Shown here: one piece after another, positions 1-12,173 of the stretch | Layout of the letters: each line of letters opens with the position of its first letter | Position numbering within the stretch: position 1 is the first letter of the stretch | NCBI GenBank assembly: GCA_950295325.1 | Contig: OX485809.1 | Location: forward strand, 24,182,001 to 24,246,000 | DNA: 64,000 nucleotides | Origin: Polytrichum commune | Taxonomy: Eukaryota; Streptophyta; Polytrichopsida; Polytrichales; Polytrichaceae | Reading direction: 5' to 3' | Notes under the pieces: generated by a model | Told to the model about the DNA's origin: nothing | The model's input: the letters and a program-made list of their open reading frames with translations, nothing else | Databases searched by the model: none | Position numbers and translations under genes: made by a program

Positions 1-534
1 CCCAAGCCCCTTTAGGTATTAATACTATGGCCCTTCTTCTTCTTCTTCTCCTCCTCCTCCTCCTTCTCCTTCTTTCAAAGTTGCCTGAGAGTCAGTCCAC
101 TCCAGGCTCACTCGGATGGATGGATTCCAGCAGTAATGGATGCCGTGATGGGTTTGCCTTCAAATTCCTCTCTTGGATTTTGGGGGGTGGGGGGAGGTGT
201 CGCCCTACTACCCTGCCCTGCCCAGTGCCCTGTTCTCGCCTCGCCCTTGCCTTGCCCTACTTACTTACTTACATACCAGGCTTCCTTTCCTTGCCTGTCC
301 TTCCCGCCCCGATCCGCTGCTAAGCTACGGTATCTCTCAAGCATGCTCCCAGGGCAGCACAGAACAGACAGCATCATCAGCCGCCCAGCCCAGTCCAGAC
401 TGCTCCGACTCCCCCTCCGACCCTGCTGCTTAAGCTAGGCGGTATTGTAAGTTAGGCGGTAGGGTAGAGTAGAGTAGAGTAGAGTAGCCTGTATGAGTGG
501 CCTGGCCTACTACTGTGACTGTGATGACTACACG
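1..534. other. low-complexity intergenic DNA
   Basis: No gene is supported. There is a CTT/CTC tract at about 35-77, a short ACTT run near 258-270 and a GTAGA run at about 463-486. The open frames here are leucine- or proline-rich by-products of these tracts. Confidence 0.6.
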
Positions 535-772
535 GATTATCCCCATTAGTGCGTGTCACTATTCGGAGTTGCGCAGTGCAATGACTCGTCTGACTCAGGA
601 GTTCCAATCCAATTTATACTAACGGGAAAGGTTCAATAGGTCGTTCGGACATTGTCAAACATGAATGACGTTGCTTGCCGAAATGTTACATTCTCATTGA
701 ATGGTTACAGAGCCGCGGCGGTAACTAACTCCACTCCAAAGAGTATAACACGACGCACTAATTGGGATAATC
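535..772. mobile_element. long-TIR MITE, copy M1
   Basis: The left end reads GATTATCCCCATTAGTG and continues into a GGAGTTGCGCAGTGCAAT block. The right end is the inverted counterpart, ending CACTAATTGGGATAATC. The inverted repeats run to about 65 bp and the interior is about 110 bp. The same ends and interior recur near 4.55, 6.45, 9.26 and 10.4 kb, so this is an interspersed non-autonomous DNA element. I could not fix a target duplication. Confidence 0.65.
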
Positions 773-1099
773 CAGTGCCACTTATGTAAACTCTTAAATT
801 GTTTCCGTACGTACATGTATACTTCACTACTTCAATGAGGAGGAGCGTTGAGGAGCAGTCATCAGTCCGATCCCACATGGCTTTGGCTTCTTGTGCCTCC
901 CCAATACCATCTGGAATGTGTAGATTCCCCCTGTCTGTACACAGTGGTAGGAAGTGTTTTTCCCCTTCCCTTCCCTTCCCTTCCCTTCCCTCCCATGTTG
1001 GCAGTCGCTGCTTTCTACCAGTACTACATATACAGGATCTTCCTTCCTGGCTTACCAACGCACCGGGAGATCCAACCACTAATAAGTATGTAGTTAACA
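773..1099. repeat. intergenic with CCCTT microsatellite
   Basis: A CCCTT tandem repeat lies at about 961-991. Nothing else is recognised. Confidence 0.55.
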
Positions 1100-1312
1100 G
1101 ATGGGCCGGTAACCAGTTGAGTTTGAGAAATGACCGGTTCAAGGTTCCAGACTTTGAGGCAGATCGCCGGTCGTTTTTACAAGGGAACCTGTGGATTCTG
1201 TGTATTATTTTATATTTATATATATACACACAGGAAACCCGAAACGTAAAAGTTGGCAACCCGGTAACCGGTTGGAGTTGGAAACGACTTGGGTCTCGAG
1301 TCACGACTGATT
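1100..1312. repeat. ACCGGTT-rich interspersed repeat, copy X1
   Basis: It shares an ordered series of blocks with copies near 5.7, 11.5, 12.2, 12.5 and 31.5 kb: a CAGATG(A/G)(G/A)CCGGT start, GTTGAGTTTGAGAAATGACC, a central GGTC/CCGGTC block, then GGTTGGA(C/G)TTGGAAAC. The class is unknown. The repeated ACCGGTT palindromes are its hallmark. Confidence 0.55.
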
Positions 1313-3830
1313 GTGCTCAAAATCCCCCAGGACACTGGAATCCCAGCTGGCCTACTGCACAGTCACTCAGCCACCCAGGGCACTCACTCCGAGTTTTGGG
1401 GTGACCTGTTTCTCGCAGATCATCATATACACATACGGTTGTGTGGGGTCGAGCAGGCTAGGCCGACTTCAGGCTGCTTTGGATGTATACACATATAATT
1501 CATATTCATATGTTATGGATTATTTGGAACCTCGTTCGCAATTCCACGTATTTGCTACCACTGGATTACTGTCGTGCTGTTGCTCACGGACCATCCGGGT
1601 GTGTGTGGGGTCGGCTTTGGATGTGTAACTTACACCGGATTTCGATGTATTTGCCACCACTGGATCATTCCGTTTCTCCTGGAGCTGTATATATAGGTAG
1701 CACGGTAGAGCTTGCAGGTGGCAGGAGGGGAGTAAGTTGCTTGGGCTCTGCTGATGGTAACTTTGCGGTCCGCGAATTTACTCCAGGTTATCCTGTCAGG
1801 GGTTATTTATGGGTTTCCTGAGAGTGGGTCAAAATTTGTGAGCTTTTGGGTTGAAAGGGGGTATGTAGATATATAATGGCGTATCATGTCCTTCACGTCC
1901 AGGCATACGAACGTATACCAACTTCCAAGCACCGGGGAAGAACAACAAAACCCAAAAATAATAGTAATAAATAAATAAGTGGTGGTGGTGGTCGTTGTTG
2001 TTGTTGTACGAACACGACTCGTCAGAATGTTTGAATCTGCTTATATTCCGTTCTGCTTCCGACTGCATTCAAGGAGGTCACGAGTGAGTGAGTGAGTGAG
2101 AAGATGCATCTTGGTCAAGACTAACTTAGACTCCTCCATGATCGTACGGAACTTGGATTATGTGTATCAGCAAGCACAGAACTTTGTGAAATCGGTTGAC
2201 ATTGTATAAAAGGCAGAGTGGGAATTCAATGTGCTGTGTGCGACAATCTTTCTGCCTAGCTAAGATGACCAATCATAACCTACGTTTCGAGGGAAGGACG
2301 GATTTATGTTTTCATTTTAAATTAAAAACCTAATTAGCTCGAGAATTGGGAGGCGATTCTGAGACGGATCGACACGGGCATCAGGAGATCGTTCCCATTA
2401 TGGCTCATGTTAGAGTCAAAAGACTGGGCATTGAAGTGGTGTTAACCTTCATGGAAGTCCTGCTTCGGATTTCAGAGCTATAAAGAGTGGATTGATGTGG
2501 CATTCATGGGGCGGTAGAGGGTGTAATAATATCATTACACCAACTTGAATGCATATACCTCTCTAGCTATGGCTAAATTCTTCAACATCATTTCGCTTTG
2601 AGAGAACCCCAACCCCACCACCACCACCATCCACCACCATGTGCCTATTTGCTTTTCATTCGTTTTTCCCGATTTGGGGTCATTAGTGAGGGGAGCCTCA
2701 TTAACCGTTGGCATCGACCAATGAGAAGCAAGGGCACTGAGAAGCGAGGAAGCTAAGGATAAGGCTACAAGAATTAGTTTAGGGATCTATGGGGTCATGT
2801 TTGTATTTATTGGACACTTAGGGCCTTTGAAACAGACATGAAAGATGTGTTGATTGATAGTGGAATGTCTTCTTGTTTTACTTGGTTATTTCATCTTTTC
2901 TTTCATGATGCACGTATTTCTCCCTAGATCACGTAGTAATTTCGGAAGTTATTATAGCTCACTTGAAGATAATAGAAGTATACAAGGATAATCGAATACT
3001 CCAATGAATGCATACATACGGTAGGAAATGGATTCCACTTCACAACACCTACCTCGGGGGGGGAGGGGGTGCACTTCAAACGTGCACCCGCAACCCTCCC
3101 CTCCCGCCCCCTTCTTCCCCTTCCCTTTGTTTGTTGTTGATTCATTTCAATTGCATCCCTTTAGACTAAAGTGAGGTATGTGGCTTGATTTGGAGGTCAT
3201 TTTGACTTTTAAATATAAAGAGTTCGGGTAAAAATGTTCCTATGTGTTTTCATCCTCCCCCCGCATGTGTCACAAAATTTTATCTACACAATCAAGGGAG
3301 AAAGTGGGAAAGAGAGTGGGAAATTAGAATCTACTTGCTTTTGTTTGGTTATGTGAAACTATCTTTCATATCATAACATTGCTCATGCTAGGGCACTTGC
3401 TCCCTTTTTTAAATGGGGCTACATATGCCTTAACCCTAATGACGTTGTGGGGATCTTGCCTAACGGAATCCCAAAAACTGACAAATCACAACACTCTTGA
3501 CATGCACAACATGTGCCTAGCCCAACGTGGTAGATAAGAATGCCAACCTCAAGTAGGCAATAGTATTATAAAATTACTCCAAATTGAATTTAGTATCACA
3601 TTCCAAGGGTAGGCCCAGTATGGTTCGTTTTGCGAAGGTGGCCCCATGTAAATGAGAGATTCTACACCCAAAACTCCTAGCACTAAGGGCGTAACGCCCC
3701 ATTGTTGAGTAATGTTATGATGGTGTGGCATTTCTACGAAACAAATTCCTTTGTTGAATTTTTGTGAGATCTCATCGTTAAGGTGTGGGGGGGGGGGCAT
3801 TGTATCGGAATGAGAAAGTGTGATCATATT
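1313..3830. other. intergenic, no gene supported
   Basis: AT-rich DNA. It holds a GTG/GTT trinucleotide tract at about 1979-2006, a GTGA tract at about 2082-2100, a TATAAAAG box-like string near 2207, and G-runs near 3056 and 3788. No open frame here has convincing protein character. Confidence 0.55.
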
Positions 3831-4222
3831 TAGGGTCATGTCACACAAGGTCCCAAGTCCTAAGTCACTTGAGATCAATCCGTGCAATCTCAGCCGTTTA
3901 GAGCATGAAAGTTGTGACTTACCACTTCACACAGGTCCCGAGTCCCAAACGTGACATGGATGCCTACATGTCAACACTTTTGGAGGTGAGGCTTGGGACT
4001 TGTGTCGAGAGTCGGGTCAAGCAAAAAGTTAGACCCAAGTCTCAAGACAAGTCCCACAATATTTTTTATATTTTTTTTCATAAACTAAACCAAATCCGAC
4101 TTCAATGACAATTGGCCGTATTTGAACGATTTCTTGAGACTCGGAACGATTTTGCCTCCATGTTGGGACTCGCTAACATGAGTGGGAAATGGGACTTGGG
4201 ACCCCATGTGAACCGGCCCTTA
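3831..4222. mobile_element. TIR element with GGTCCCAAGTCC ends
   Basis: The left end reads TAGGGTCATGTCACACAAGG followed by TCCCAAGTCC. The right end is its inverted counterpart, GGACTTGGGACCCCATGTGA followed by ACCGGCCCTTA. Variants of the GGGACTTG motif recur inside. It is about 390 bp with no coding capacity. No clear target duplication is visible, so the exact boundaries are uncertain. Confidence 0.5.
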
Positions 4223-4554
4223 GGGTACATAATGCACTTTGAACCAATCTCAGAAAGGAAATAGGAAAACACAAAGCTGTGTATTCTTTAGAATTAAAAG
4301 CATGAAGGACTCGCTCTGACCAACAGCCAGCTGCCACGTGGCAGGCCTGCCACCAAGGTGGCGCCACATAATACATTTAAGCGTGGTTGTCGAAGTCTCT
4401 TTCTTTTGCCGCTCTTGACCAACAACTGACTTGCCTGCTTGAGTCACATTCCACCACTGTAGTGTTTGCACACAAAGATCATGAACAACAGTGTCCAATC
4501 ATTTCTCGCCACCTGCACAGTTTCCATTTTTTTCCGGTCATAAGAAGCTACACC
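4223..4554. other. intergenic with G-box palindrome
   Basis: Nothing coding is supported. A perfect GCCACGTGGC palindrome (plant G-box type) lies near 4333-4342, followed by a GC-rich GGTGGCGCC stretch. With no gene beside it I do not call it a promoter. Confidence 0.45.
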
Positions 4555-4768
4555 TTATTATCCCAATTTAGTGTGTGGTACTATTCGGAGCTACACAGTG
4601 CTACAATTCTTTTAGCGAGAATGTAATATTTTACCAAGCAAAGTCATTTATATTCTACAATGTCCGAACAACCTATTGAACTTGTGTTAGTAAAAATTGA
4701 ACTCATGAGTAAGACGTTATTGCACTGTGTAACTCCAAATAGCCACACTCGCTAATTGAGACGATTAG
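4555..4768. mobile_element. long-TIR MITE, copy M2
   Basis: The left end TATTATCCCAATTTAGTGTG leads into the GGAGCTACACAGTGCTA block, and the right end has the inverted CACTGTGTAACTCCAAATAG block. The interior matches copies M4-M6, including a TGTCCGAACAACCTATTGAA segment. Confidence 0.65.
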
Positions 4769-5667
4769 CGGAGTCAAATCATGTATCTAGTCTACTGCTT
4801 GTACATTGTGATGACTTTGTTTCTGTCACATTTAGGTGTCATGTTTTCATCCAACCCTATGTGTCATAGTTTCGTTTATCGTACCGTAACTCACCCGTTA
4901 CTTTTCACATTTGTCAAACCCTGTTCACAAGAAGCAAACATAAACACCTACCGATGTTGTAATATTTAGTGTTTTTTTCGGTATTATTCTTGTGTCAAGT
5001 GTTGTTTTTGCACCCAAGAAAACTGGAAAAATTGGTAAAGTTTGTTGCAGTGCAAGCCATGTGCAAAACAAACTCGTTATTGGAAGAATTGGTAAGCAAA
5101 TTATGTCATTCATTGATGGTAATGCAAATAATGCCTTTTGACACTATGGTGTGTTCAACTTATTCACTCCAAACACAGGTGATGCTCACACAAGTCATTG
5201 TAAAAATAAAGTGGACGTGTGTCAAATTATGATGCACCCCCGTGATTCGTGTAGTTTTTCCAATTCATGTAGGGGTCTTGTTGGAACCATTTTTGGTCAT
5301 TAGCATGGAGAGACCCATCATTCATAATCCAACAACAACAACAACAACCACCAATGAGAACATGTGGCCATAAAGGGTACGGAAAAACAAGAATAAGACT
5401 GGAAAGACATTGGGCTATGTATGTATTAGATCACCTTGGACATTCATGACCACTTAAACCAAAGTGAACGATGCATATTGGACAATCGAGGTCGTCAACG
5501 TAGTACGCCTTGCATTAACTTGTCGATTCCACGTCTTTCATTTTCCCTTGGGTTTATGTCATTGTTTCTTGCACCCCACTCCTTGCTTCTTGAAACTTAC
5601 TAGAGATTTCTTAAACACAATGTACACAAAGGGGCAACGGAAAGGAAAGCAACGAACGAACGCGGGG
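4769..5667. other. intergenic, no gene supported
   Basis: AT-rich. A CAA tract lies at about 5331-5350. The open frames are short and without recognisable motifs. Confidence 0.5.
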
Positions 5668-5846
5668 CGAACCGGCCGCCAGTCCCAGATGAACCGGTTG
5701 TTTTTGAGAAACCACCAGTCGAAGCTCAAGACCCCATGAGAATCACCGGTCCTTTGAAGGGGGGGATCTATGGAATACACCTCACATTAGTAAAGAAATA
5801 CCGAAAGTTCACGACACGTCACCGGTTGGACTTGGCAACACCGGAT
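5668..5846. repeat. ACCGGTT-rich interspersed repeat, copy X2
   Basis: It follows the block order of copy X1: CAGATGAACCGGTTG, GAGAAACCACCAGTCGAAG, ATCACCGGTCC, then CACCGGTTGGACTTGGCAAC. About 180 bp. Confidence 0.6.
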
Positions 5847-6447
5847 GCAACACAAGATAGAGTATAATAACATGAAATACAATAAACTAAGACGGGGGGC
5901 GGCAGAGGCAAAAAAAAAAGGAAAAGAAAAGAAAAGACACTAGAGGGGAGGGGGGGGAGTACTTGAAGACGGTTGGTTGTTTGGGTCATAAATTATGGTG
6001 CAAAGCTTCCAGACTAGAAGTTGACTGTACTAGATGGCAGTATAAAAGTAGTAGAAGAATATGGGATACCGTATAAGGGGGTAAAGATACGGTGTCTCAG
6101 AGGCACCCCAGATCTTCATATATATTCTTGGTGCACTGAAAAGGAAGGAGCGGCATGCACGTACAGGCGGGCGTACACTGACGCAAATACGTATCCAATG
6201 ATTCGCCCCATGTACGGTATACGATCCCATTGGACCCGTCGCGGATGAATGTGTGAAATCTACATCCATCCATTCATCCATCCATCCATATCTATCATCC
6301 TTTGCCCAGGTTGTTGGGAAGGGGGAGTACTTTTGTTGCACTACTACTTATCGTAGACGGGCCTTATTACCTTGTTACTTTGAAATATAAGTAAATCTGA
6401 CAAGCCCACTTCATCATAGGATATAATAACACACGTCTACATGGCTT
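5847..6447. other. intergenic, no gene supported
   Basis: It contains an A-rich/GAAAA tract near 5910-5937, a G-run near 5949, and a CATC microsatellite at about 6263-6291. No gene is recognised. Confidence 0.5.
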
Positions 6448-6673
6448 GATCCCAATTAGTGTGTGTTACGATTTGGAGTTACGAAGTGGAATAACGTTTT
6501 TATTTAGGAGTTCGGTTTTTATTTTTATTTTTATTTTAATGTGAGCTCCGTGGGTTGTTTGGGCATTATAGAATGGGATTGACTTTGCTTGGTGAAATAT
6601 TACAAACTTCTCATGAAATAGGTATAGTTTTGCGTAACCTCTGGATAGTAATATGCATTGTTGGGGTCATCCG
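6448..6673. mobile_element. long-TIR MITE, copy M3 (decayed)
   Basis: The left end GATCCCAATTAGTGTGTGTT leads into GGAGTTACGAAGTGGAATAA. The right end is a diverged inverted version at about 6630-6673. The interior keeps the TTGTTTGGGCATTATAGAAT and TTGCTTGGTGAAATATTAC blocks in the orientation of M1. Confidence 0.55.
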
Positions 6674-7400
6674 TGTAGTACAAGATAGTTAGGAAACCCG
6701 GATCGAGACCGTGATCGCTTTCCTTGTGGTTTTTGAAGCTCGTTTGAATATTTGAGTAGTGTTTTTCCCCAAGTGGAAGATTCGCATGCTCGTTAAATGG
6801 TCGTAACAGGCCCCTCCCCTACCGCCCACCCCAGTTGTGTTGACCATGGAGCTTGGAATGAATGGTTATTGTATTTTGAGCACGCAATCCAACCTCTTTC
6901 AACATACATGTCTTGTTGGTATTTGGTAATTGGAGCCACACCAAACCACATGCCACTCGAATGTAGGTGTCCGATTAAGATAAGACGTTGGATTAGGCAT
7001 GTCTAGCTTACACCTCGTCTGGCAACTCAAGTCGGGTTTGACTTGAGAGCAACTTGGAGAAGACTCAATAAGAAGCCGACAAAATGTATACAATGTCATA
7101 TGACTATCCAATATTAACAATGTAGACCTACTTGTTCACCCCTCTTCATCACATACACTTCACACCCTTGACACGCACTTGTTTCAATTGTCCTTACAAG
7201 TCCCCCCACCCCCCCCACCCACCCAATTATGTTGACTACTGAGTCAAGAATGGCTATCACATTCTCAACAAGCGACCCATTCTTTTCCAAACACGTGTCT
7301 TTTTTATATCCATTCTTGGAACTACGCCACACCACATGCCACTCAAATATAGGTCTCTCAACAAGAAACGTAACCGAATAAGGGTTGTCTACCTTACATT
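6674..7400. repeat. two copies of a diverged interspersed repeat (family R)
   Basis: Segments at about 6835-7020 and 7220-7400 share the ordered words GTTGAC, ACATGTCTT or ACGTGTCTT, a GGTATTTGG/TCCATTCTTGG block, CCACACCACATGCCACTC, and AATGTAGGTGTCC/AATATAGGTCTC. Related pieces occur near 12.85 and 15.3 kb, and inverted near 20.5, 21.8 and 27.6 kb. A pure-C run lies at about 7208-7216. No coding function is seen. Confidence 0.45.
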
Positions 7401-9254
7401 GACTTGATTCGGTTCCCGAGATGGCATCTTGGTGGATCTTCTTAGGGTCGCTTCATGTCGATGCCTCTCATTAATTAGTGATACACACCACACGCTAAAA
7501 ACCCCTTCGAAGTCACATGTAGGACCACTCCCGTTTACGAGGATTATTGCATTAGCACGAGCAAAAATTTGGTCTTTAAGTGATTAAATGTTCAATCCAC
7601 GTCAACTTATGAGTGACTAATGTTACCTTCCATCTCGACTCTCGGCCAACTAGGCCGAGTGAACCTAAGTTCAATTCCACACGCACGTAAGTATGTTGTA
7701 GTAGTGCTCACACAACTAACAAATTCTTGTGACCGCGTTTTGAGATTTCTTTGGCCGGCGTTGCATTGAAGTTTCGAGCTACTCAAGGCCGTTGGACACG
7801 CGTGGCCAATAACCGTGCGGAAGATGGGTTAAGATTAATTTGTGGTTGTTGCCGGTAGTCCAAAGACCGTGACCAAGAGAAATCCACATCACATTTTCAA
7901 TGCCGTGGTCACAGGACATGACATAGCGTAAAGCGGACTTGGACCAAGAGGGAGTGCTTTTAATGGATTAAAAAAGACAAAAGAAAAAGAAAAAGGAAGG
8001 AGGTTGTTTTATGAAGGGTGCAAGCACGGTGAAGTGGGCGACTCTTGATCTTTCCACATGTTTAAGTGAAAGTGATTCACAACAATGTACTAACTTTGAG
8101 TTTTGTGAAGAAAAAAAAGATCATGAACATTTTCAAAGCATATTGAACTACAAAGCCAAGCAATTTATGTTGGCACAAAAAATCTCAAAAACAAATTCTA
8201 CATAGTATAGAAGACAGTGCAAGTGGTCATGTCGAACAAGTAATTTCTAGATTTTGTTCAAAATATGATAAAATTACATGAAATTGATGATTTTATACCA
8301 ACATATTTGATGATGGCCTCAAGTGTTAAATGAATTCAAGGAATACCAACAAAAACAAAACAACAAAAATAGTTCAAAATAGTTCAGGTCCTGAAACTTA
8401 CATCCAAAATTTACATATCTGGATATTTTCTTTTGAGCATTACTTTTCATGATAAGTTTTGAAGATCTAATATTGGTATTCTACAATTAAGTACTTAACA
8501 CAACAATGGAGGCCACCATAAAAACTATTTAATTTAACAACATATTGCTAGTACTTTCAAGCGTTTGACTAGAAAAACTATAATTTTAAGATACCGGAGG
8601 ATTGTTTTGGTCCACTTTACCATGCTTGCATCATGAAATATAGGTTTTTGGTAATAAGGTCACCTTCACTTTTAATTGAGATAGTTGTTTGGACTCTCTC
8701 ACCACAAAACCCATGAAAATCGTAAACATTATTCATTTACGGACAAATGAAATTTAATGTCATTTTCTAATCCATAATATGTCAATCCAAGCACTCTTGA
8801 TTCATTTGTTTTCTAGTATTACCTCGTGTGACTTGCTGATCGCAGGTAGCATGCACACTCGCCGCATCTAACGAAGTCTCGGATATTTTCCTTTTCTATA
8901 ACTATTGGGAGGTTTTAGTCTACTCACTCTTATGTTTGGTGACCTTGTGTTAACGAAGCGAGACTACCCTCCTTGCTCAACCAATGAGAGAATTTAGAAA
9001 ATGACGGTCACGGTCGTTGGTCACCACATTGTTCATGGGGAATTATTGTCACTTACTAATGTGAGCTACGCAACGCATTAACTTCTCACTCTAGAGGTCA
9101 ATTTTTATTCACTAACGTTGCATAGGTTGTTTGGATATCACAAAAAATAAATGACCTTTGCATGGAAATTTCTTACTGTTCACAGTCGTTAGTTATAGCA
9201 CTCCATAACTCCGAATATTGAGCGACACTAAATACTCTAAACATCACACTACGT
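7401..9254. other. intergenic, no gene supported
   Basis: About 1.85 kb, increasingly AT-rich after 7.95 kb. The longest ATG-started frame (8011-8205) has 64 codons and a composition typical of random AT-rich DNA. I see no TIRs, LTRs or RNA gene. Confidence 0.5.
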
Positions 9255-10055
9255 TGATTTATCCCAATTAGTGTGTGTTACTAATCGAAGTTACACAATG
9301 CTATAACTATTCAACATCAAGAAAAGTAACATTTCAGCAAACAAAGCCATTTTATGTTCTATGATGTCCAAACAACTTATCGAACTTCTGTTAATAAAAA
9401 TTTGAACTCTTGAGTAAGCCGTTATTGGCACTGTGTAATTCCGAACAATAACACATACCCACACTCAGGGGCGGAGCCAAGGTTTTGACCTAGGGGGGGG
9501 GGCTGACCTCAGAATATGGCAATATGCAATGTATATTTCATTTTCAAATTTCAACAGGTGGTAGAATTTGAATATTTATTGAGAGATTTGGACTCATTGA
9601 GCTGACATCCCTGTGAAAAAATTGATGATGTTGTTAACATCCAAAGCTTTGGCAATGGTCTTTTCGAAATAGACGACCATCCAATCATCGCCAATAATAA
9701 GCAGATGCCCAACTTTCCTCCAATGCACTTGTAGAAAACATTGCGAAAAAGAACCGGAGTCGTTTTCCCATTGCGGTTCTTTTGACCAGCCTTCTTTGGA
9801 GTCGCTGAACGGCTGCAGATTTTTTCTGGTTGTACTAGATGAAAATTTTGGAATTTGGGGGCTTGTAACATACCGTTAGAAAGGTTTTGAAAACACCTTC
9901 CCAATGGTGTACTACATGCCCCGAAATTTTCAAACATTACAGTCGCAAAACGAAAAAGGAAAATCTATAATCGTTTTGACATAGTTTTCTACTAATGATG
10001 TAAGGGGACTCAATCCCCCTGGCTCCGCCCCTACCCACACTAATTGCGGTAATCC
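9255..10055. mobile_element. long-TIR MITE copy M4, split by a hAT-like insertion
   Basis: The left part (9255-9465) starts GATTTATCCCAATTAGTGTG and runs to the right inverted repeat. The last few bases, AATTGCGGTAATCC, are displaced to 10042-10055 by the hAT-like element at 9466-10033. Removing that element and one duplication copy rejoins a normal family end. Confidence 0.7.
9466..10033. mobile_element. hAT-like non-autonomous element, 568 bp, 8-bp TSD
   Basis: The ends are CAGGGGCGGAGCCAAGG and CCCTGGCTCCGCCCCTA, near-perfect inverted repeats of 17 bp. They are flanked by an exact 8-bp duplication, CCCACACT, at 9458-9465 and 10034-10041. The (C/T)AGGGGCGG terminus with an 8-bp duplication is typical of hAT superfamily elements. 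A G-run lies just inside the left end. A minus-strand frame of 128 codons (9551-9937) fills much of the interior, but it has no motif I recognise and may be chance. Confidence 0.8.
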
Positions 10056-11080
10056 GTGCGGCCACAATGTTAAACACACACGGGCTAATTGTGGGGTTCT
10101 CTTCAACTTTTGGGGGTGCATCATCGATCCGTGCCATTAGAAGCTCGGGGATTGACACACCATGGCCATCACAAAAACACGAGCGTCGATGAGGGTCGAG
10201 TGCCGTTGTGCTTCGGAGCTCATGTGGCAGAGTGGATTTGGTGGCACGGGAAAGCTGCATCTCGGTTCAAAACCTGTCAACATAACTGGATTTTGCTCGA
10301 GTCCTGGGGTATTGTGCAGCCCAGTGAGAACCCAATATTTTAGCAAGCCAAGAGATTTTATGTTCTATAATGTCCGAACAACTTTTCAAAATTTTGGTAA
10401 TGAAAATTTGAACTCCCCAGTAAGCCGTTAATTGCACTGCGTAACTCCAAACAGTAACACACACCCACACTAATTGGGATAATCCGTGCGGCTACAGCGT
10501 TAAACACACACACACACTAATCATGCGTGGGGTTCTCTTCAACTTTTGGGGATGAATCGATCCGTGCAATTAGAAGCTCGGGGATCGACACACCATAGCC
10601 CTCACAAAACACAAGCGTCCAGGTGAGAATGTAATATTCTAGCAAGCAAAGCGATTTCATGTTCTATGCTGTCGGATCAAACTTTTTTGCACTTTTGTTA
10701 GTAAAAATTGGAACTCCCGAGTAAGCCGTTAACTGCACCGTGTAACACCAAACAGTCACACACACCCACACACTAATTGGGAGAATCCGTGCGGCCACAG
10801 CGTTAAACACACACACACACACACTAATCGTGCGTGGGGTTCCTGTTCAACTTTTGGGGGTGAATCGATCCGTGCCATATATAAGAAGCTCGGGGATCGG
10901 CACACCATAGCCATCACAAGACACGAGCGTCGACGAGGGTGGAGAGTGCCGTCGTGCTTCGGAGCTCATGTGGCAGAGTGGATATGGTGGCACAGGAAAG
11001 CTGTATCTTGGTTTCAAAACCTGTCAATGTGACTGGATTTTGCTCGAGTCCTGGGGTATCATCTTACAGCCCAGTATAAG
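10056..11080. repeat. imperfect tandem triplication including half-MITEs
   Basis: Three copies of a segment starting near CCGTGCGGCCACAGCGTTAA occur at about 10051, 10480 and 10784. Each continues through GGGGTTCTCTTCAACTTTTG and AGAAGCTCGGGGATCGACAC to an ACACGAGCGTC block. Copies 2 and 3 are preceded by the right half of the long-TIR MITE (about 10332-10480 and 10625-10783). Copies 1 and 3 carry an extra 3-prime block (GTGCTTCGGAGCTCATGTGG to CAGCCCAGT) that copy 2 lacks. CA microsatellites are embedded. Confidence 0.65.
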
Positions 11081-11481
11081 ACTCCCTACCTAGCTACTAG
11101 CTAGCTAGCCACCCAGCACACAGGCAGGCAGAGGAGTACTAAGTATATAATAGCAGCAGCAGCAGTATATATGTACGTAGTTTGTGAATTAGAATCTGAC
11201 AATATGCTGCCTGCACACAGGCAGGGAGGGAGCGAGGGAGGGGAGGGAGTTAGGGAGGCTCGAAAGGGAGCCCCATGGTGCTCATAAATTGTAATGATGT
11301 AAGCGGGAGTCAAGGGTTGACACACCTGATGAATTTAAGTTAGGTGCCAAGGGAATTTTTATGGGCTGATGATTGTTGCTCTGACAAGGTAAATACCCGC
11401 CCGTCGCCAGTGTGTTGAGAGGGGTTTCGATCGGTTTAATTAATGAACGGGGAGGGGGGGGGGGGAGGGAGGGAGGGAGAG
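11081..11481. other. microsatellite-rich intergenic DNA
   Basis: It holds a CTAG-type run at about 11090-11108, AGC triplets near 11151-11166, a GGGA/GGGAGC tract near 11221-11250, and a long G/GGGA tract at about 11450-11480. No gene is supported. Confidence 0.5.
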
Positions 11482-11710
11482 AACCGGCTGGCCGGTGATC
11501 GCTAGCTACTCGTTTGTTACAGATGGACCGGTTGACTTTGAGGCAACACCGGTTGACGTTCGAGGCTTCGCCGGGGAGATAGATTATTTAGACATCGTTT
11601 TAGAGGAATCTAGGGAATATACCCCCGAGTTAATGAAGAAAGGCCGAAAGATGTCAACCTGTGACCGGTTGGGGTTGGAGACACTAGCTAGTGATGCTCG
11701 CCGATTCAGG
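11482..11710. repeat. ACCGGTT-rich interspersed repeat, copy X3
   Basis: It has GAGAACCGGCTGGCCGGTGA, then ACAGATGGACCGGTTGACTT, AGAGGAATCTAGGGAATATA, and GTGACCGGTTGGGGTTGGAG, in family order. It is the copy with the most ACCGGTT motifs intact. Confidence 0.6.
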
Positions 11711-12173
11711 GCCGCTTCACACACGAGACTGTGAACCCGTGACCAGTACACTTGAAGCACTCTCATTGGCGGAGATGGCGGAGAAGGCGGAGCCGGTCCA
11801 AGTTCGCTTCGCTTGAGGGACCACTGGAGTACGTGAATAATGCGAGATGGATGGGAAGTCTACACGGCTTTCTACACGGCATCGCATGGATCGTGTTTCA
11901 TGGTCACTTGGACTATTTTCAAAAACCACCTCTTGGAGGTAGGCCTGACATAAAGCCGGGAGACCACGGCATTCTAAATGCTCACAACCATTGATTTACT
12001 TTGTTTGTGGACCTGTATGAATAGAAATTCCTTGAAATAGCATTTGGTTTGAGGGCTTGATCACATATGACATCACACTACACTTGAGGGTCTGTGACCG
12101 CACTGCATGATTATGGAGGTGCCTTGGGACGGCCTTTGGACACTTTCGTTTGGGCTCTAACCTATGTCTAGGG
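11711..12173. other. intergenic, no gene supported
   Basis: Mixed composition with a GGCGGAGAAGGCGGAG stretch near 11768-11790. Overlapping open frames on both strands lack recognisable motifs. Confidence 0.45.

Noticed and set aside
27-438. Leucine- and proline-rich frames at the window start
   Set aside because: They are translations of CTT/CTC microsatellites and low-complexity DNA.
705-1404. Opposing 200-codon frames at 0.7-1.4 kb
   Set aside because: Both strands are open over the same DNA, which is made of a MITE end, a CCCTT tract and repeat X1; no protein motif is seen.
9551-9937. 128-codon frame as a transposase gene
   Set aside because: No hAT dimerisation or catalytic motif can be seen and the element is too short; kept only as a note in the element.
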